From positions 12,772,001 to 12,836,000 of the forward strand of contig OU452204.1 of assembly GCA_911728435.2 (NCBI GenBank): a DNA stretch of 64,000 bases, written 5' to 3'. A program made the translations under genes and the position numbers. Numbering within the stretch: position 1 is the first letter of the stretch; the number at the start of each line of letters is the position of its first letter. Below, in pieces: positions 10,175-20,559 of this stretch. The stretch comes from Apoderus coryli. Its lineage: Eukaryota; Arthropoda; Insecta; Coleoptera; Attelabidae. Below the pieces are notes generated by a model, which made no database searches, was not told where the DNA came from, and saw only the letters and a program-made list of their open reading frames with translations.

Positions 10175-11185
10175 CCCTTGTCAGTACCAATTGAATAGGA
10201 AAACAGTGGTGAGAGCCTGTTTTCTGTTTTAACACAGTTCGTTAGCAGTGGTGAGAGCCTGTTTCCCGATTTGTTTGACGACAGTTGATGGATTAACGTC
10301 TACATAGACGTTGATTAGTCAAATTTTGTCAGAAGGCTCATAGATATCAATCCATTAATTACAATGTTTTTGTAACGCAGTAGTGGCAGCCTGCTTTGCA
10401 CTTATCAGGACAACTGAAAACAGTGGTGACAGCCTGTTTTCTCATTACGAAAAAACAAATTAGTCTCCGTTCACGTTGTTTAGAAGTGGGGGCTTCGGGA
10501 TGGTGGGGGAAGTGACAGTTCCCAACGCCGTTTTGGAGTCTGCTCACAAAAAGGAAATCTTATTTTAGTGAGACTAATTATATAAATCAGAGAAAGGATT
10601 GATGGAACATTAGGATTGCCGAACAAAGAAATACACAATATATTATATTTTAATATATCCACCTCATTGATCTCGCGGTTATTCGGGGAAAAGAGTGACA
10701 GCTTTTCCTTCAAAATTAGCGAGAACTATTTATAGGTCCGCCCATGTTACCATCTATGAAATAAATGAAACGCTCGCCGTTTATACTTTTTATATTTGAT
10801 ACCTATCACTATAAGTTTTTGCAAATCGTTCTCTTGATCAAATTGTAGATTAGATCTTGGAATAGGCACCACGTTTTCTGCTTAATAATATTATTAATTC
10901 TCACATTTTAAACATTATTTTGGTTGTTTTCCTACAATTATATACAACTATATACAATAAAATATAAAAAAATATGTCAGTTTTAACATTAATGTAACTC
11001 ACCTTTACATACCAAAGGTAATATTACTTGCGAATTGTACTTTTTATATAAAACATAAACCGTTGTTCTTGTAATTTGCAGCCCTGAAGAAGAAATTAAA
11101 AAATTTCGAAAGCTTGGCATAGTAAAAAAGAGTTTTTTTTACACTACACCACATTAGCCTATACCCCAATATATTGAACATATTT
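10062..11185 (+). repeat. Right arm of PLE palindrome (endonuclease C-terminus and 3' UTR)
   Basis: Contains the last 37 or so endonuclease codons, the stop at 10172-10174, about 900 bases of 3' UTR with repeated short hairpins (10199-10442), and a hammerhead-like motif near the end. It stops at 11185 against an (AT)n run. Confidence 0.9.
11078..11118 (+). ncRNA. Hammerhead-ribozyme-like motif, copy 8 (PLE right arm)
   Basis: GCAGCC, CTGAAGA (11084-11090), an extra A, stem GAAATT/AATTTC around AAAA, GAAAGCTTGGC. Its place close to the PLE 3' end agrees with published hammerheads in PLE terminal repeats. The extra base between CTGAAGA and stem II departs from the canonical core. Confidence 0.6.
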
Positions 11186-11206
11186 TATATATATATATAT
11201 ATATAT
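11186..11206. repeat. (AT)n microsatellite at the palindrome edge
   Basis: About 9-10 AT units start immediately at the end of the right arm. Together with the TA run at 8519-8544 it brackets the palindrome. Confidence 0.85.
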
Positions 11207-11248
11207 GAATTTTTATTCAAAACAAATAGATCTGCTAGCTTCACTATA

Positions 11249-12004
11249 CTGGGTGTCCAACCGGGAAAGGTTTCGATAGATTACGGAGATACAATATGGT
11301 ATGGTGCTTAGGTGGATGGTGCCAATTCGGTTAATATGATTCTAAGAATCTAGTATTTCCGGTTATACCAGAAGTGGGTGTCAACTTCTCTATTTTAAAT
11401 CCAAGTCTATATAAATTATATATTGTTTTTGGATTCTACTTGTAATTCTAAAGGCAGTTCATGCATAATATATTATGTTGTAACTATGTCCAGCCGTTTT
11501 CGAAATATTTGAAATTTTATGTCAAAAAGTAGACCTACTTTAGGCGCGTCTCAATAAAAGGGTATAAATTCATATTGAAAAAAGTGTCAAAATTTTTGAA
11601 CAACACCCAATTTTTATATTTTTTTGCATTAAAAATAAGGGCAAGTTTATAAAAGGATGTATATTCCAAAAATCTACAGTTTTCAAAATATTGACAATTA
11701 TGCATTTTTCTATTACAATAGTGATAGGACTTTGAAAATTCATTGATTTTAGTTGGCAATCATGGCTTTAGAAAGCAAATAAATATGATCACAAATAATC
11801 AACAATTTGCAAATTATTGATGTAGGGTAGAATTTAAAATGAGGAAGTTGACACCCACTTCCAGGATAACCGAAAGTACTAGTCTTGAAAACAGTTTAGC
11901 TGAATTGACCCCTTCAAAGTAAATACTACAGCAGATTTTCAGATTGTTCCATAGTGTAGTTTCTCCATAACCGATCGAAACCCTTCTCGGCGGGAGACCC
12001 GGTA
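11249..12004. mobile_element. Foldback element with long imperfect terminal inverted repeats
   Basis: The left end (TGGGTGTCCAACCGGGAAAG, then GGTTTCGATAGATTACGGAG, and TTATACCAGAAGTGGGTGTC near 11371) pairs with the right end (GACACCCACTTCCAGGATAA near 11852, ending in GGCGGGAGACCCGGTATT). Arms are roughly 150-170 bp and diverged. The interior has no transposase; a 74-codon minus-strand frame (11535-11759) looks random. A remnant of the same repeat (GTCCGGTTATACCGGAAGT) lies near 51740. Superfamily unknown. Confidence 0.65.
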
Positions 12005-12009
12005 TTTGA

Positions 12010-12760
12010 CAGGTTCATATTATGGTGTAGCTGAGCAAAGCCGGAAAACTACAAATTCATCTGTGTCAAACAGATGAAGGAAATTATTGCCTTGATTGAT
12101 GACTACGAAAAATTATTAGCATATGAGCATATTACCCTAATGAAAAAATAATGGAGTGGCAGTTTAAATAAAACTTCAAAGTTCATCAAAGAAGTTGACT
12201 TTGAAGTTTTGGTTGTTTTATTTAAAATATGTTAAGGTGAAAAAACAACAAAATAATCTGTTGTCATCAGCACCTAATTACTATCAAAAAGAGCTGTTTA
12301 GGTAAAATAGCAGCATTTTCCAGTTATTTATTTGTGGAATATTCAGGATATTATCGTTACCACAAAGCGTACACATGCAATGAACAAACACATAATACAG
12401 GTTGAGTATATCGGGGTATGTTTACGATAAATACCTATACGACCCATACTCTTTTATATGGTTCATATTGTGCGGGTTTCCCTAAAAACATATTGAAGCC
12501 TTTCATGAAATAATTGAATTTTGCATAGCAATACTGTGGTATATCAGAAGGAACAGAAAATATTTTTTTTACATACAAAATTGTTGTTTTAAATGCATTT
12601 ATTGAATTTTTTCAACGTGTATTTGGATCCTTTTGTATAGCCAGTTAACATTTTTTTGGTAAATAATGAGTAAACGTGTAATAACTTCTAATGATATAAC
12701 GACAGCTAGCCAAAACATAAAATAAGATGACAAATTCTCCTGATATATAGTCCCATCTTT
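12010..12760. other. Noncoding stretch
   Basis: No gene recognised. A short inverted pair AACTTCAAAGTTCATC and TTGACTTTGAAGTTTTG lies near 12170-12215. Confidence 0.5.
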
Positions 12761-12763
12761 TCA

Positions 12764-14690
12764 TATAATAATAATAATAAATTTATTTGCAATTAAAAAA
12801 AAAAACAAGTTACAACTCTAATAATTATTACATTACCAAAAAAACTAGAACTACAAAAAGGTCTAGATGGCAGTATAACTACTGATTTTGAAATCTAGGC
12901 CCGAGAAAAAAAAACATGACTCACGCTAACCTTACGTACCTTAAAATACAAAATTCAACAAGAAAACTAAGCAATATGATTAATATTACAACAATAATAA
13001 ACAAAATGTAAACGAAATTCTAGTTAATAACAAAGAAATAATGTTGATAATATCTTTTATAAAAGTGAATTTAACAAAAGACCACGCAATTTTCGTCTGA
13101 ATGTGAAAAGGCTTAACGACTTCAAAGTATCCTGAATATTATTATACAACTTATATATTTGAAAGGAAAATGATCTCTCGAAACTTGAAGTTCTATGAGC
13201 TGGGGGTGAAAGAAGATTACGGTATCTAATATTCACATTGTGAACGTCAGAACGGAATGTGATTTTATTGTATAAGTATGGAGGCTGTCCCCGGGTCAGA
13301 ATAGAGTGGAATAAAACCGCTGAATGAAGATGTCTACGAGCTTCCATGGAGAGCCACTTGACATCAACGAGTTTATGGCTTACTCGGTCGTACTTCCTGA
13401 TGCCGCGTATATGTATCGCAAGCAAGATTTTTGTACACGTTCTATGCGGTTTTTATCAACAGTTAATAAACTAGGACTATATACGACATCACAGTAATTA
13501 AAATTACTGAGCGCCATGGCATCAGTTAGTTTAGTTTTAAGCTCTATTGAAAGTATATGTCTGTGTGGGTATAACATTTTCAAGGAGGCATATGATTTTC
13601 CAATGCATCCCGAAATATGCTCGGAAAAGCGCAAATCACAATCCATCACAAGACCCAAGTTTCTCGCACTCTGAGACACTTTCATAGAGATATCATTAAT
13701 TTTAATTTGCATAGAATCTGATATGGTTTGTCTACTTTTACCAAAGAGCAATACCTGAGTCTTTGAAGGATTTATTGACAGATGTCCCTCCGACCAGCCC
13801 AAAAGTGCTTCCAAATCGATATTAATTTTGCTACAAGCATCTACGTAATCATGAGCATAAAAAGAGTGCTTTATTTGACTATCATCAGCATACATGAATG
13901 TATCGCCAAATGTAACACTTACCGGGAGTGTCACTGTATATATTGAGAATAACAAGGGTCTCAAAATCGATCCTTGTGGGACACCACATAATATACTACC
14001 TGAGGTGGAGCAACCTCTGTTAGTTTCCACGTATTGAAATCTTCCGGATAGATATCTTTTAATTAGTTCGATAGCATTTGACGAAAATCCAATGTATTTC
14101 AGAATTGCTAGCAAAAGTTCATGGCTAATTTTGTCAAATGCTTTACTATAGTCAACTAAGAGCAATGATACTAATTTGCCATTATCAATATCACGAAAAA
14201 TATCGTCCGTGATATCCAGCAGTGATGTTGCGAAAATATATCCTTTACGGAATCCTGATTGCTTAAAAGGTAAAATATTATATTTTTTAAGATGCTATTT
14301 AATTTGGTCACTTAGGATGTTCTCAAAAATTTTTGAAGTTGGCGACAACAATGATATTGGCCGTAAGTCATTATGCTCAGTTATTTGACTCGTTTTAGGG
14401 ATTGGAAGCATTTTAGAGGTTTTCCAAGGATTAGGAAAGTTACTAGTAAGTAAAGACGAATTTATTATATTGGTTCTAAAAGGTATGATACGGGGGCAAC
14501 ATAATAGCAACATTTCTATGTTTAGTTTGTCTGGTCCAATAGCATTTGTTTTAATTTCCACTAAATATTTTTTGACCGTGTCTATGTCTATAGTTGAAAA
14601 GGCAAACAAATTTTGAAAAGTGCATTTGGAGTTATTGTTGTAAGAATCAATTAAATTTAGATCTGGAGGAGGATATCAAGATCTGTATTG
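12764..14690 (-). mobile_element. CR1/L2-group non-LTR retrotransposon, 5'-truncated
   Basis: Minus-strand element covering most of the RT and the C-terminal region, followed by about 290 bases of 3' UTR. The 3' end is GCAAATAAATTTATTATTAT, that is, a short (TTA)n tail at 12764-12784. The endonuclease domain is missing, as usual for 5'-truncated copies. The YADDSQ box, the N-x-x-KT-x-x-LLFG block and the C-terminal P-Y-L and R-SFS blocks point to the CR1/L2/Daphne group rather than jockey. Confidence 0.75.
13057..14609 (-). pseudogene. Reverse transcriptase of the CR1/L2-like element
   Basis: Order on the minus strand: AIGPDKLNIEMLL (fingers), DLRPISLLSPTSKIFE, a stop just after LSDQIK (about 14295), then FKQSGFRKGYIFATS, LLVDYSKAFDKISH (catalytic motif A), CGVPQGSILRPLLFSIY, FMYADDSQIKHS (motif C, both aspartates kept), LSINPSKTQVLLFG and LGLVMDCDLRFSEHI. 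A frameshift near 13400 moves the reading into the C-terminal part, KYDRVSHKLVDVKWLSME, PPYLYNKITFRSD, SFERSFSFQIYKLYN and a stop near 13057. With only one nonsense codon and one frameshift over about 510 codons, this is a fairly recent copy. It would have reverse-transcribed its own RNA at the nicked target. Confidence 0.85.
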
Positions 14691-14699
14691 GAGCTCTTG

Positions 14700-15480
14700 A
14701 AGTTCATGCTCCACTTAATTTTGAAAACCTAAACAAATCTTGCTTTATGGAAGCGAGCCACTGTAGTACTCGTACTTCTGTATAAATTAGGAGAGATTAC
14801 TCAAAAAAGTTACCCTGTGTCTATTCTAGCGAATTTTTCACTAATCCTTGAAACAATTTTTTATTTACGTGTTTACCCCTTGAATGCCCAAGGGCGGTCC
14901 TCCCGGGAGACCCCAGTTTTTTATTTTCCTTAATATTTGCGAAATAAAAAAAACTGACAAAAGCGTCACTCTATATTTGCTTGAAAACCCATGTTAGTTT
15001 GGCTTGAGTAGCAGTGCCGAGTTATAACGCTTTTAGGTAGGTGGGGTCTGTTTTTCCCAAATTTTCATTGATGTGTTTAATTTGTTATGTTTATGGTTTC
15101 AGAAGATTTTTTTATACATTTAATAAATATTTGTATATATCACTTTAACTTGTGTTCGATATGTATATTCTACACTCTAGTGCTTTGTTAATCTTAAGTT
15201 ATATTATAGTCTGTTGATTGTTGTTGTAATATTTGGATTGTGCCCCTTTAGACTATTTATTGAAAGTTTAAGTGACTTTTATGTACTTTGTTTTATTGTT
15301 TTGTGTTTGTACTATTTACACACGCATTTGTTGTTTGAGTATTTTGTTTGTTTATATTGTATTTTTATTTATGTACATACTGACTGTGACGATGCCAATA
15401 ACTATTATATTAACAAGGGTAGATTTGATTTAAAGAATTCAGTAAGTCTGCAATGATATGCGGCGACATCGGCATGAAGT
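14700..15480. other. Noncoding stretch
   Basis: No gene recognised. A TTG/TTT-rich open frame at 15214-15456 reads as hydrophobic low-complexity sequence and is not accepted as a gene. Confidence 0.5.
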
Positions 15481-15488
15481 CTACCTAT

Positions 15489-15549
15489 CAGTGGCGTACT
15501 ATATTTATCATTAAAATTGTGCGAAGATGTGTCCGTACGCACGCCACTG
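15489..15549. mobile_element. Tiny hAT-like foldback remnant
   Basis: CAGTGGCGTAC at 15489-15499 and GTACGCACGCCACTG at 15535-15549 give inverted ends CAGTGGCGT/ACGCCACTG around about 43 bases. CAGTGGCG-type ends are typical of hAT transposons and their MITEs. No clear 8-bp target duplication is visible. Confidence 0.45.
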
Positions 15550-15559
15550 GTGACCAGAG

Positions 15560-16470
15560 ATAATTAAAACATGGGACGTTCATAGAACTTTTTTTCTACC
15601 TGGACCGTCTCGTCTGTATAAAAGCTGGCGGCCGCTGGATATTCAATGTAATAATACACTTTTTAGATTGCCCTATCAATTCTAGATTCTCAAGATAAAT
15701 ACTGATATTTCGGAAAAGGTACTGAAAACCTCATTCAATCGATCAGCAACTCTTTAATTCAACTCCATATAATATAATCTTTCGAAATTATATTTTAATA
15801 CTATATCCAGAATTACTATATGTTCTATATTTTTCTGTTATGAACTTAATTTAAACACATTTAATGTAATTTTATGGTACTAATGGTTTTTTAAGGGATT
15901 TAGACAAATCTAGACTTGACTATCAACGTTTTAAGCTATAGTGAGAAGCATCCGCATTTTTTCTAATACTAAAATGCTAATTTCAACTTGCTGTATATAC
16001 ACGTAAATAGCACTCAAGTGCTTAATAAAGTTCGCGATTCAATATCACGTAACATTTAAAGTTTCAGATATAAAATACTATACCTATATATTTCAAACAA
16101 TATCCACCTACCATTGTTGGAAATTAGAACCTAACATAATGATAACATTTTGTTATATGTTTATATTATTTCGTATAAGTAAAATACTACTACTAAGCTT
16201 AATCTGGATCTATTTCCATAATCTGTTCCATATTATATTATTACACAACATTTGTTGAAAATGATATGATATCGTTTGCGAGCAGGAGTAGCAGTATACA
16301 GCAGCAAAATGTAAGTGGGTTCCACTAAAAATTGAAAACTTCAACTCCATAACTATAAGTTGAAAATGCACTACTATAAGGAGAATGTGTAAGTATGTAT
16401 ATTTATAATGGAAAAATATCTAATCGGAATGTATAACGTGTACTACAGTAAAGAGTAAAATTGTGAAACA
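15560..16470. other. Noncoding stretch
   Basis: AT-rich with no gene or repeat recognised. Confidence 0.5.
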
Positions 16471-16473
16471 CAA

Positions 16474-16515
16474 ATATGAGCAACAATAGAACAGCGTTTC
16501 TATTGTTGCTCATAT
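16474..16515. repeat. Perfect 18-bp hairpin with 6-base loop
   Basis: The arm 16474-16491 contains ATGAGCAACAATAGAA; its exact complement is at 16498-16515; the loop is CAGCGT. Such a perfect short palindrome could form a cruciform or stem-loop RNA. The neighbouring sequence gives no functional hint. Confidence 0.8.
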
Positions 16516-16534
16516 AATAATATTATAATATTAC

Positions 16535-16951
16535 CAGTAGCTGGAACGTATCTCATTTCAATTAAAATACAATATTCTCAAAGATGGTACTGTGGCGTCA
16601 TTGAGAGAGCGTTCACTTCGCATGCGGAAGGTTATGGGTTCGAATCCTAGCTATGGCAATACTTTTTTTTTTTTATAATTTTTGAATAAAGTAGTGAGTT
16701 TGTTACGTTCGTTTATTGGAAATAATGAAAATAATACAATAATAATAGTACTTATTATTAAAATTCTGTTTCGTTACGCAGGTCATACATTTTTGATGAT
16801 ATTATAACTGGTCGGGAAAGTTTTGGGGTGACATAACCCATTTTACTTTCCCGCAGAGGGAAATTATTGTGAAAAAATTGAGATAAAGACGAATATAGTC
16901 ATTTTGAAGTTCCCTGAGACGATTAAGATCATTTTCAGATCGAAATCTGTA

Positions 16952-16982
<31 letters not shown>

Positions 16983-16996
16983 GTTTGTATGTATTC
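16535..16996 (+). mobile_element. tRNA-headed composite repeat, copy B
   Basis: A tRNA-like head (about 16588-16659) has box-A-like TGGCGTCATTGAGAGAGCG and a good B box GGGTTCGAATCC, then T-rich sequence. Segment Z (about 16680-16835) ends GGGAAAGTTTTGGGGTGAC. Directly after it comes segment X (about 16845-16996): ACTTTCCCGCAGAGGG, GAGATAAAGACGAATATAG, GACGATTAAGATC and a (TG)n/(TGTA)n run. In copy C the X segment lies on the other side of the tRNA-like head, so segment order differs between copies. Confidence 0.65.
16948..16996. repeat. (TG)n/(TGTA)n microsatellite
   Basis: TGTATGTGTGTGTGTGTATG followed by TGTA repeats. It corresponds to the (CA)n-CAGACAGA run in copy C at 57.58-57.61 kb, so it is part of the mobile unit. 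Confidence 0.85.
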
Positions 16997-17004
16997 TTCC
17001 TATG

Positions 17005-17430
17005 GATTTCCTTGAAAAGGGTCAAACCATCACTAGCGAATAATATTCACAGCTGTTGGAGAGATATGATACTGTTTTGAGACAGAAACGACCACATTAG
17101 CGAAGAAAAAAGTGTTTCTTCATCAGGACAATGAACTGGTGCATACGTAAACATTCATCAATTGGGCTGCGAACTGCTACACTTGAAGAAATGGTTAGGT
17201 GGTAGGAGATTCGGGTCGAATGAAGAGGTCATCATTGTAACAAACGCTTATTTTGAGGGTGTTGAAAAATCTTGCATGTCACAGTACGAAAGGAATTCAC
17301 ATTAACATTATTTCGATGGCATACACAAATTAGAAACTCGTTGGGCTAAATGAAGATCATGTAGAAACATAAAATATTTTTTCCCGAAATAAAATCAAAC
17401 CACCAATAAACATTTGTAGAAGTTTAAGCG
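17005..17430 (+). pseudogene. mariner transposase relic (C-terminal half)
   Basis: Reading with frame changes: KGQTITSEYYSQLLERYDT, then RPHLAKKKVFLHQDNELVHT, which carries the second catalytic aspartate of the mariner HQDN motif, then RFGSNEEVIIVTNAYFEG and a decayed tail with KLETRWAK. These match the irritans-type mariner order (GQTI-SEYY, KKKVLFHQDNA, FGSNEEVI, YFE). The N-terminal half, including the first aspartate, is absent; the relic abuts the TGTA repeat of copy B. PHPPYSPDLAP-type sequence is lost. Confidence 0.8.
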
Positions 17431-17439
17431 TATTAAACG

Positions 17440-18925
17440 AAAAGTTAGCCGAAATCTATAGTGCGTTTAATTTTGTCTTGAACCAATATCTAAAGAGTCG
17501 CTTTATTAAATAAAAATCTTTTTATATCTAAAGAAACACAATCATAATTTGTCTATTAAGCAACTACTGCGTATACAGAATGAAATTATATTTCGATTGT
17601 TAGGATTAAACCAGCCATTTACGATCAGATCCAAAGATTGTGACGGAGCGATTTGCCATGTTTTCTCGTTACATTAGTAAAAAGGAGCCACACATCTTCC
17701 AGGATTGAGTTCTAAATACATAGATTGTTAGGACACTTTAAATACATGTTAGAAAATTGCGACTGCGATGAAAATGTAAATATGAAGTATTTACATTTTT
17801 CTCGTGATTCTTTTCAAACATATAATGTAGATCCTTACTTTGACTAAACGTTTGTGTAGGTACTTGTGTAAAGAGAGGGCGAAAAAGATTGCACTCCGCA
17901 TTTTTGTAACAAAAAGGTTTTAGAATTTTCTTAGGTAGTATATATTATGTTATGCTGTAAAGAAACGCAATGCATTGGTAATCGAAGTCTAAAAGTTATC
18001 GTCGCTTAGCACAAATAAATGTTTTGAAAAGAAATGCAGATTACTGCAATGCGACTTCTAGAATTGCGAAAATAATATTCATTCAATGCGTTATTTTTTT
18101 CTTTTACTGGCATAATACATTTATGTTTAAATATTAATTATTTATTTGGGCTAATTTTCGAAACAAAGCTTCAAAAGATGAGAGTTTGTCTTTGGTCAGC
18201 TGTCATAGTGATCTTCAGATGACACAAGAAGTCGCCACATACATTTCAGCAAATCAAGATTATGGCTGGCAGTTACACACTGATAAGTCGTGGAATGACG
18301 AAACGACCGTTTGGTGAAAGTATCTACAATCTTTATAGACAAACATTGGAATTTGAGTCTTGCATCGTTTAACAAGCCCGAGTAAATTCAGGCGTCCTGC
18401 TAGGGAACACGGAAGCATTGATGTGTAGGTAACTGTACCCTTGTCCATCTGCCATTGTGAATTTTTATGCAGATGGCACATTACCTTTTAATAACTAGAT
18501 GTCGCTAAGTAGATTTCATGTGCAATAATTATAGAATTAAAGGTAGGAAAAAAGTTACACCCCTCGTGTCTTTGACGTTTATTTACCAAAAATATAAAAC
18601 ATATTGCTGGCTGAAACTTACGTGAGCTCGTTACATCGCCTTGGCATTAAAATCTGTTAAACAAAAAAGGTATTGGTGCCAAAAATATATCTGACTTTTG
18701 CGTAAGCTTGAACAACGGGGATTGTTTAATGAATAATAATTTAAATATTGAAATAGAGCAAATTACATTCCCTGTTAGTTGGTCCCGTAATCAAATTAAT
18801 TGACTTGGATCTGATATTTTTATTTTTCTTGAAGTAATCCATATCAGAGAGGAGTTGAATGTGTAAGACACAAATAAAACAACGTCTACTCCACCAAACT
18901 ATTTGTATATTTGTTCGCAATCAAC
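17440..18925. other. Noncoding stretch
   Basis: No gene recognised; a 73-codon minus-strand frame (18260-18481) lacks any domain. Confidence 0.5.
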
Positions 18926-18931
18926 TTTCGG

Positions 18932-18975
18932 TGCCAGACATGTTTCGGAAAAATAAGTTTCCATCATCAGTGGTC
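18932..18975 (-). ncRNA. Hammerhead-ribozyme-like motif, copy 9
   Basis: Minus strand: GACCA, CTGATGA (18970-18964), an extra T, stem GGAAA/TTTCC, GAAACATGTCTGGCACC. Stem I can form from CCA and TGG; ACATGT is self-complementary; C follows it at the expected cleavage position. Along with copies 8 and 10 it is among the best preserved. Confidence 0.6.
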
Positions 18976-19257
18976 TAGCATACATAGTTACTCAGTCATG
19001 ATAAGTATAAGTCAAACACAGTATGGCATGGATTATTTAAACGTCTATACAAACAATTAGTGGAAGTTATTGAAAAGAAAATGTTATAAAATTAAATTTG
19101 AAAAACATATTCTTATTAAAAGAAGAAGAAGAAACCCAGAACAATTTTTCTATATAGTGTTTCTTTTTGTATATCATTATTATTGGGTCTTAATATTTTG
19201 CATAAACGAAACGTCTACTGAAAATTTGTAAACGCTATCTTATTCTCCTAGAAAAGT

Positions 19258-19510
19258 AACAATAAGGACGTGCTTTTAATTTGTTTATAACTGTAAAGAT
19301 AATGTCAGAAATAAATAAAAACTAGAATCGCTAACAATCGTTTTTTCAAAAATTTTTAAAAACGGCTAAAGTTAGTTTATTTTTGAAAACACCATTTAAA
19401 AGGTGTTTAAATTGTACAACTTTTTTCTAATTTAGCCCACATTGTAACTCCTACCGTTTCCAAGATTCCAATGCTATCCCATTCTTATCTTGGACATAGT
19501 GTATATTATA
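19258..19510 (+). repeat. Dispersed repeat R1, copy 1
   Basis: Contains CAATCGTTTTTTCAAAAATT, AAAACGGCTAAAG, ACACCATTTAAAAGGTGTTT and CCTACCGTTTCCAAGATTCC. The reverse complement of all these blocks, in the same order, occurs at about 21925-22175. No coding content. Confidence 0.7.
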
Positions 19511-19687
19511 TGGGTTAGCTGAACAGGCGGCTACTTAGTAGTCAGCACTGAATCTCGCCCTTTGGGGATATAAACTTGGGAAAATGTAAAAAAAAATCAC
19601 ACTAGTTTTGTTATATTATATTTATAATTGTTTTTTTTTTTGTATTTTGTATCCTCAATAAAGGCCTTTATTATTATTATTATTATT
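19500..19687 (+). repeat. Retroelement 3' end with (TTA)n tail
   Basis: CAATAAAGGCCTTTATTATTA and further ATT units end at 19687. The same form, AATAAAG followed by TTA repeats, ends the retroelements at 40.5 kb and near 31.1 kb. No RT remains in front of it. Confidence 0.5.
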
Positions 19688-19719
19688 CAAGATTTATTAA
19701 ACTGAAATAAGATGAAACC

Positions 19720-19917
19720 ATGTGGAATACCAAGTTAATAGAAGTAGTTATAAAGAGACGTCATGATATACGTTGGGCTTCGCGCTGGAATATTAGTGCT
19801 AACAGCACTATAAAGCGTAGTGATAGATTAGCACGATCACAGCTACTTAGGTATTTGATAACATCTATTAAATCTGTAGGACAAAACATTGATAACCTTC
19901 GCGAAAATCCAGCGTAG
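19720..19917 (+). CDS. Unrecognised 65-codon open frame
   Basis: The peptide runs MWNTKLIEVVIKRRHDIRW to DNLRENPA. It is basic and charged, unlike the low-complexity frames around it, and sits just left of the target site of the retroposon at 19945-20500. It could be a fragment of a transposon protein or of a gene broken by that insertion; no family was recognised. Confidence 0.25.
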   Translation: MWNTKLIEVVIKRRHDIRWASRWNISANSTIKRSDRLARSQLLRYLITSIKSVGQNIDNLRENPA

Positions 19918-19930
19918 GTGTATCAGAAAC

Positions 19931-19937
19931 TAAACGT

Positions 19938-19979
<42 letters not shown>

Positions 19980-20514
19980 CGAAATTTTCGAAAAATAATC
20001 CATGGCGAGGAGTGAAATTGTAATGGAATGAAAGACGTCTGCTCCACAATATAATCTTTTAAAATTAAATCAATGTACCATACATGTTTCGAGAGTATAT
20101 ACTCTCATCATCAGTGGCAATAATAGGGTCGAAATTAGAAAGCTAATTAATGTGTTATTCAAGGGTGAATTGATAACAATTACAAATCTGAAATTAAGTT
20201 TTTCAATGTAAGTGAACCAGTTCAAACGATCTTAAACTACACACAACTTACCACATTGTGGAAATAAAAAATTTTATGTTTAAAATATCGTTGTCAACAC
20301 TTAAAAAAGGGTCATTCTAGTGGCATTGCACGTTGTGATGCTCATTAAGCCATCTCTTCTGTATTGGATCCGTCATAACATATAAACAACATACGATTAT
20401 TATCGTTGTGTGGGTTTTTATCCCTCTTATTTTTCCACGCATAACTTTTCGAATGAAGAAATTACAAATTAAGATCGTAAGAACGTAAGAACACGTGTCT
20501 TAAACGTAGTTTTT
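19931..20514 (-). mobile_element. Poly(A) retroposon with target-site duplication and hammerhead-like motif
   Basis: TAAACGTAGTTTTT occurs at 19931-19944 and again at 20501-20514, flanking about 556 bases that end, on the minus strand, in a long poly(A): a T run spanning 19940-19979 on the plus strand. This is the hallmark of target-primed retroposition. The body shows no long open frame; near its 5' end a short stretch reads DPIQKRWLNEHHNVQCH. The hammerhead-like copy 10 lies about 110 bases from the poly(A). It may be a non-autonomous element mobilised by a non-LTR retrotransposon. Confidence 0.8.
20075..20118 (-). ncRNA. Hammerhead-ribozyme-like motif, copy 10
   Basis: Minus strand: GCCA, CTGATGA (20114-20108), an extra T, a perfect stem GAGAG/CTCTC around TATATA, GAAACATGTATGGT. 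Stem I pairs GCCA with TGGT (one G-U). ACATGT is self-complementary, and A is at the expected cleavage position. All core positions except the inserted T fit the hammerhead consensus. Confidence 0.6.
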
Positions 20515-20559
20515 ATTAGGCGATCTTCCATCAAAATTACTTAGTTATCTTAATAATAA

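Larger units (their letters stand above)
8581..11185. mobile_element. Penelope-like element arranged as a 2.6-kb near-perfect palindrome
   Basis: The arms 8581-9704 and 10062-11185 are 1,124 bp each and reverse complements. Paired coordinates always sum to 19766, so there is no net indel; only one mismatch was found by eye (8921 against 10845). The 357-bp centre (9705-10061) encodes the start of a GIY-YIG endonuclease on the plus strand, whose last codons and 3' UTR lie in the right arm. The left arm is therefore an inverted copy of the element's 3' end. PLEs are known for LTR-like ends in direct or inverted orientation and for 5' truncation, which fits. No RT domain is present, so it is non-autonomous. 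Near-identity of the arms implies recent formation or ongoing gene conversion. Confidence 0.9.

Noticed and set aside
16588..16659. tRNA gene
   Set aside because: A and B boxes are present, but the acceptor stem does not pair, and related copies with the same flanks occur elsewhere. It is a tRNA-derived repeat head.
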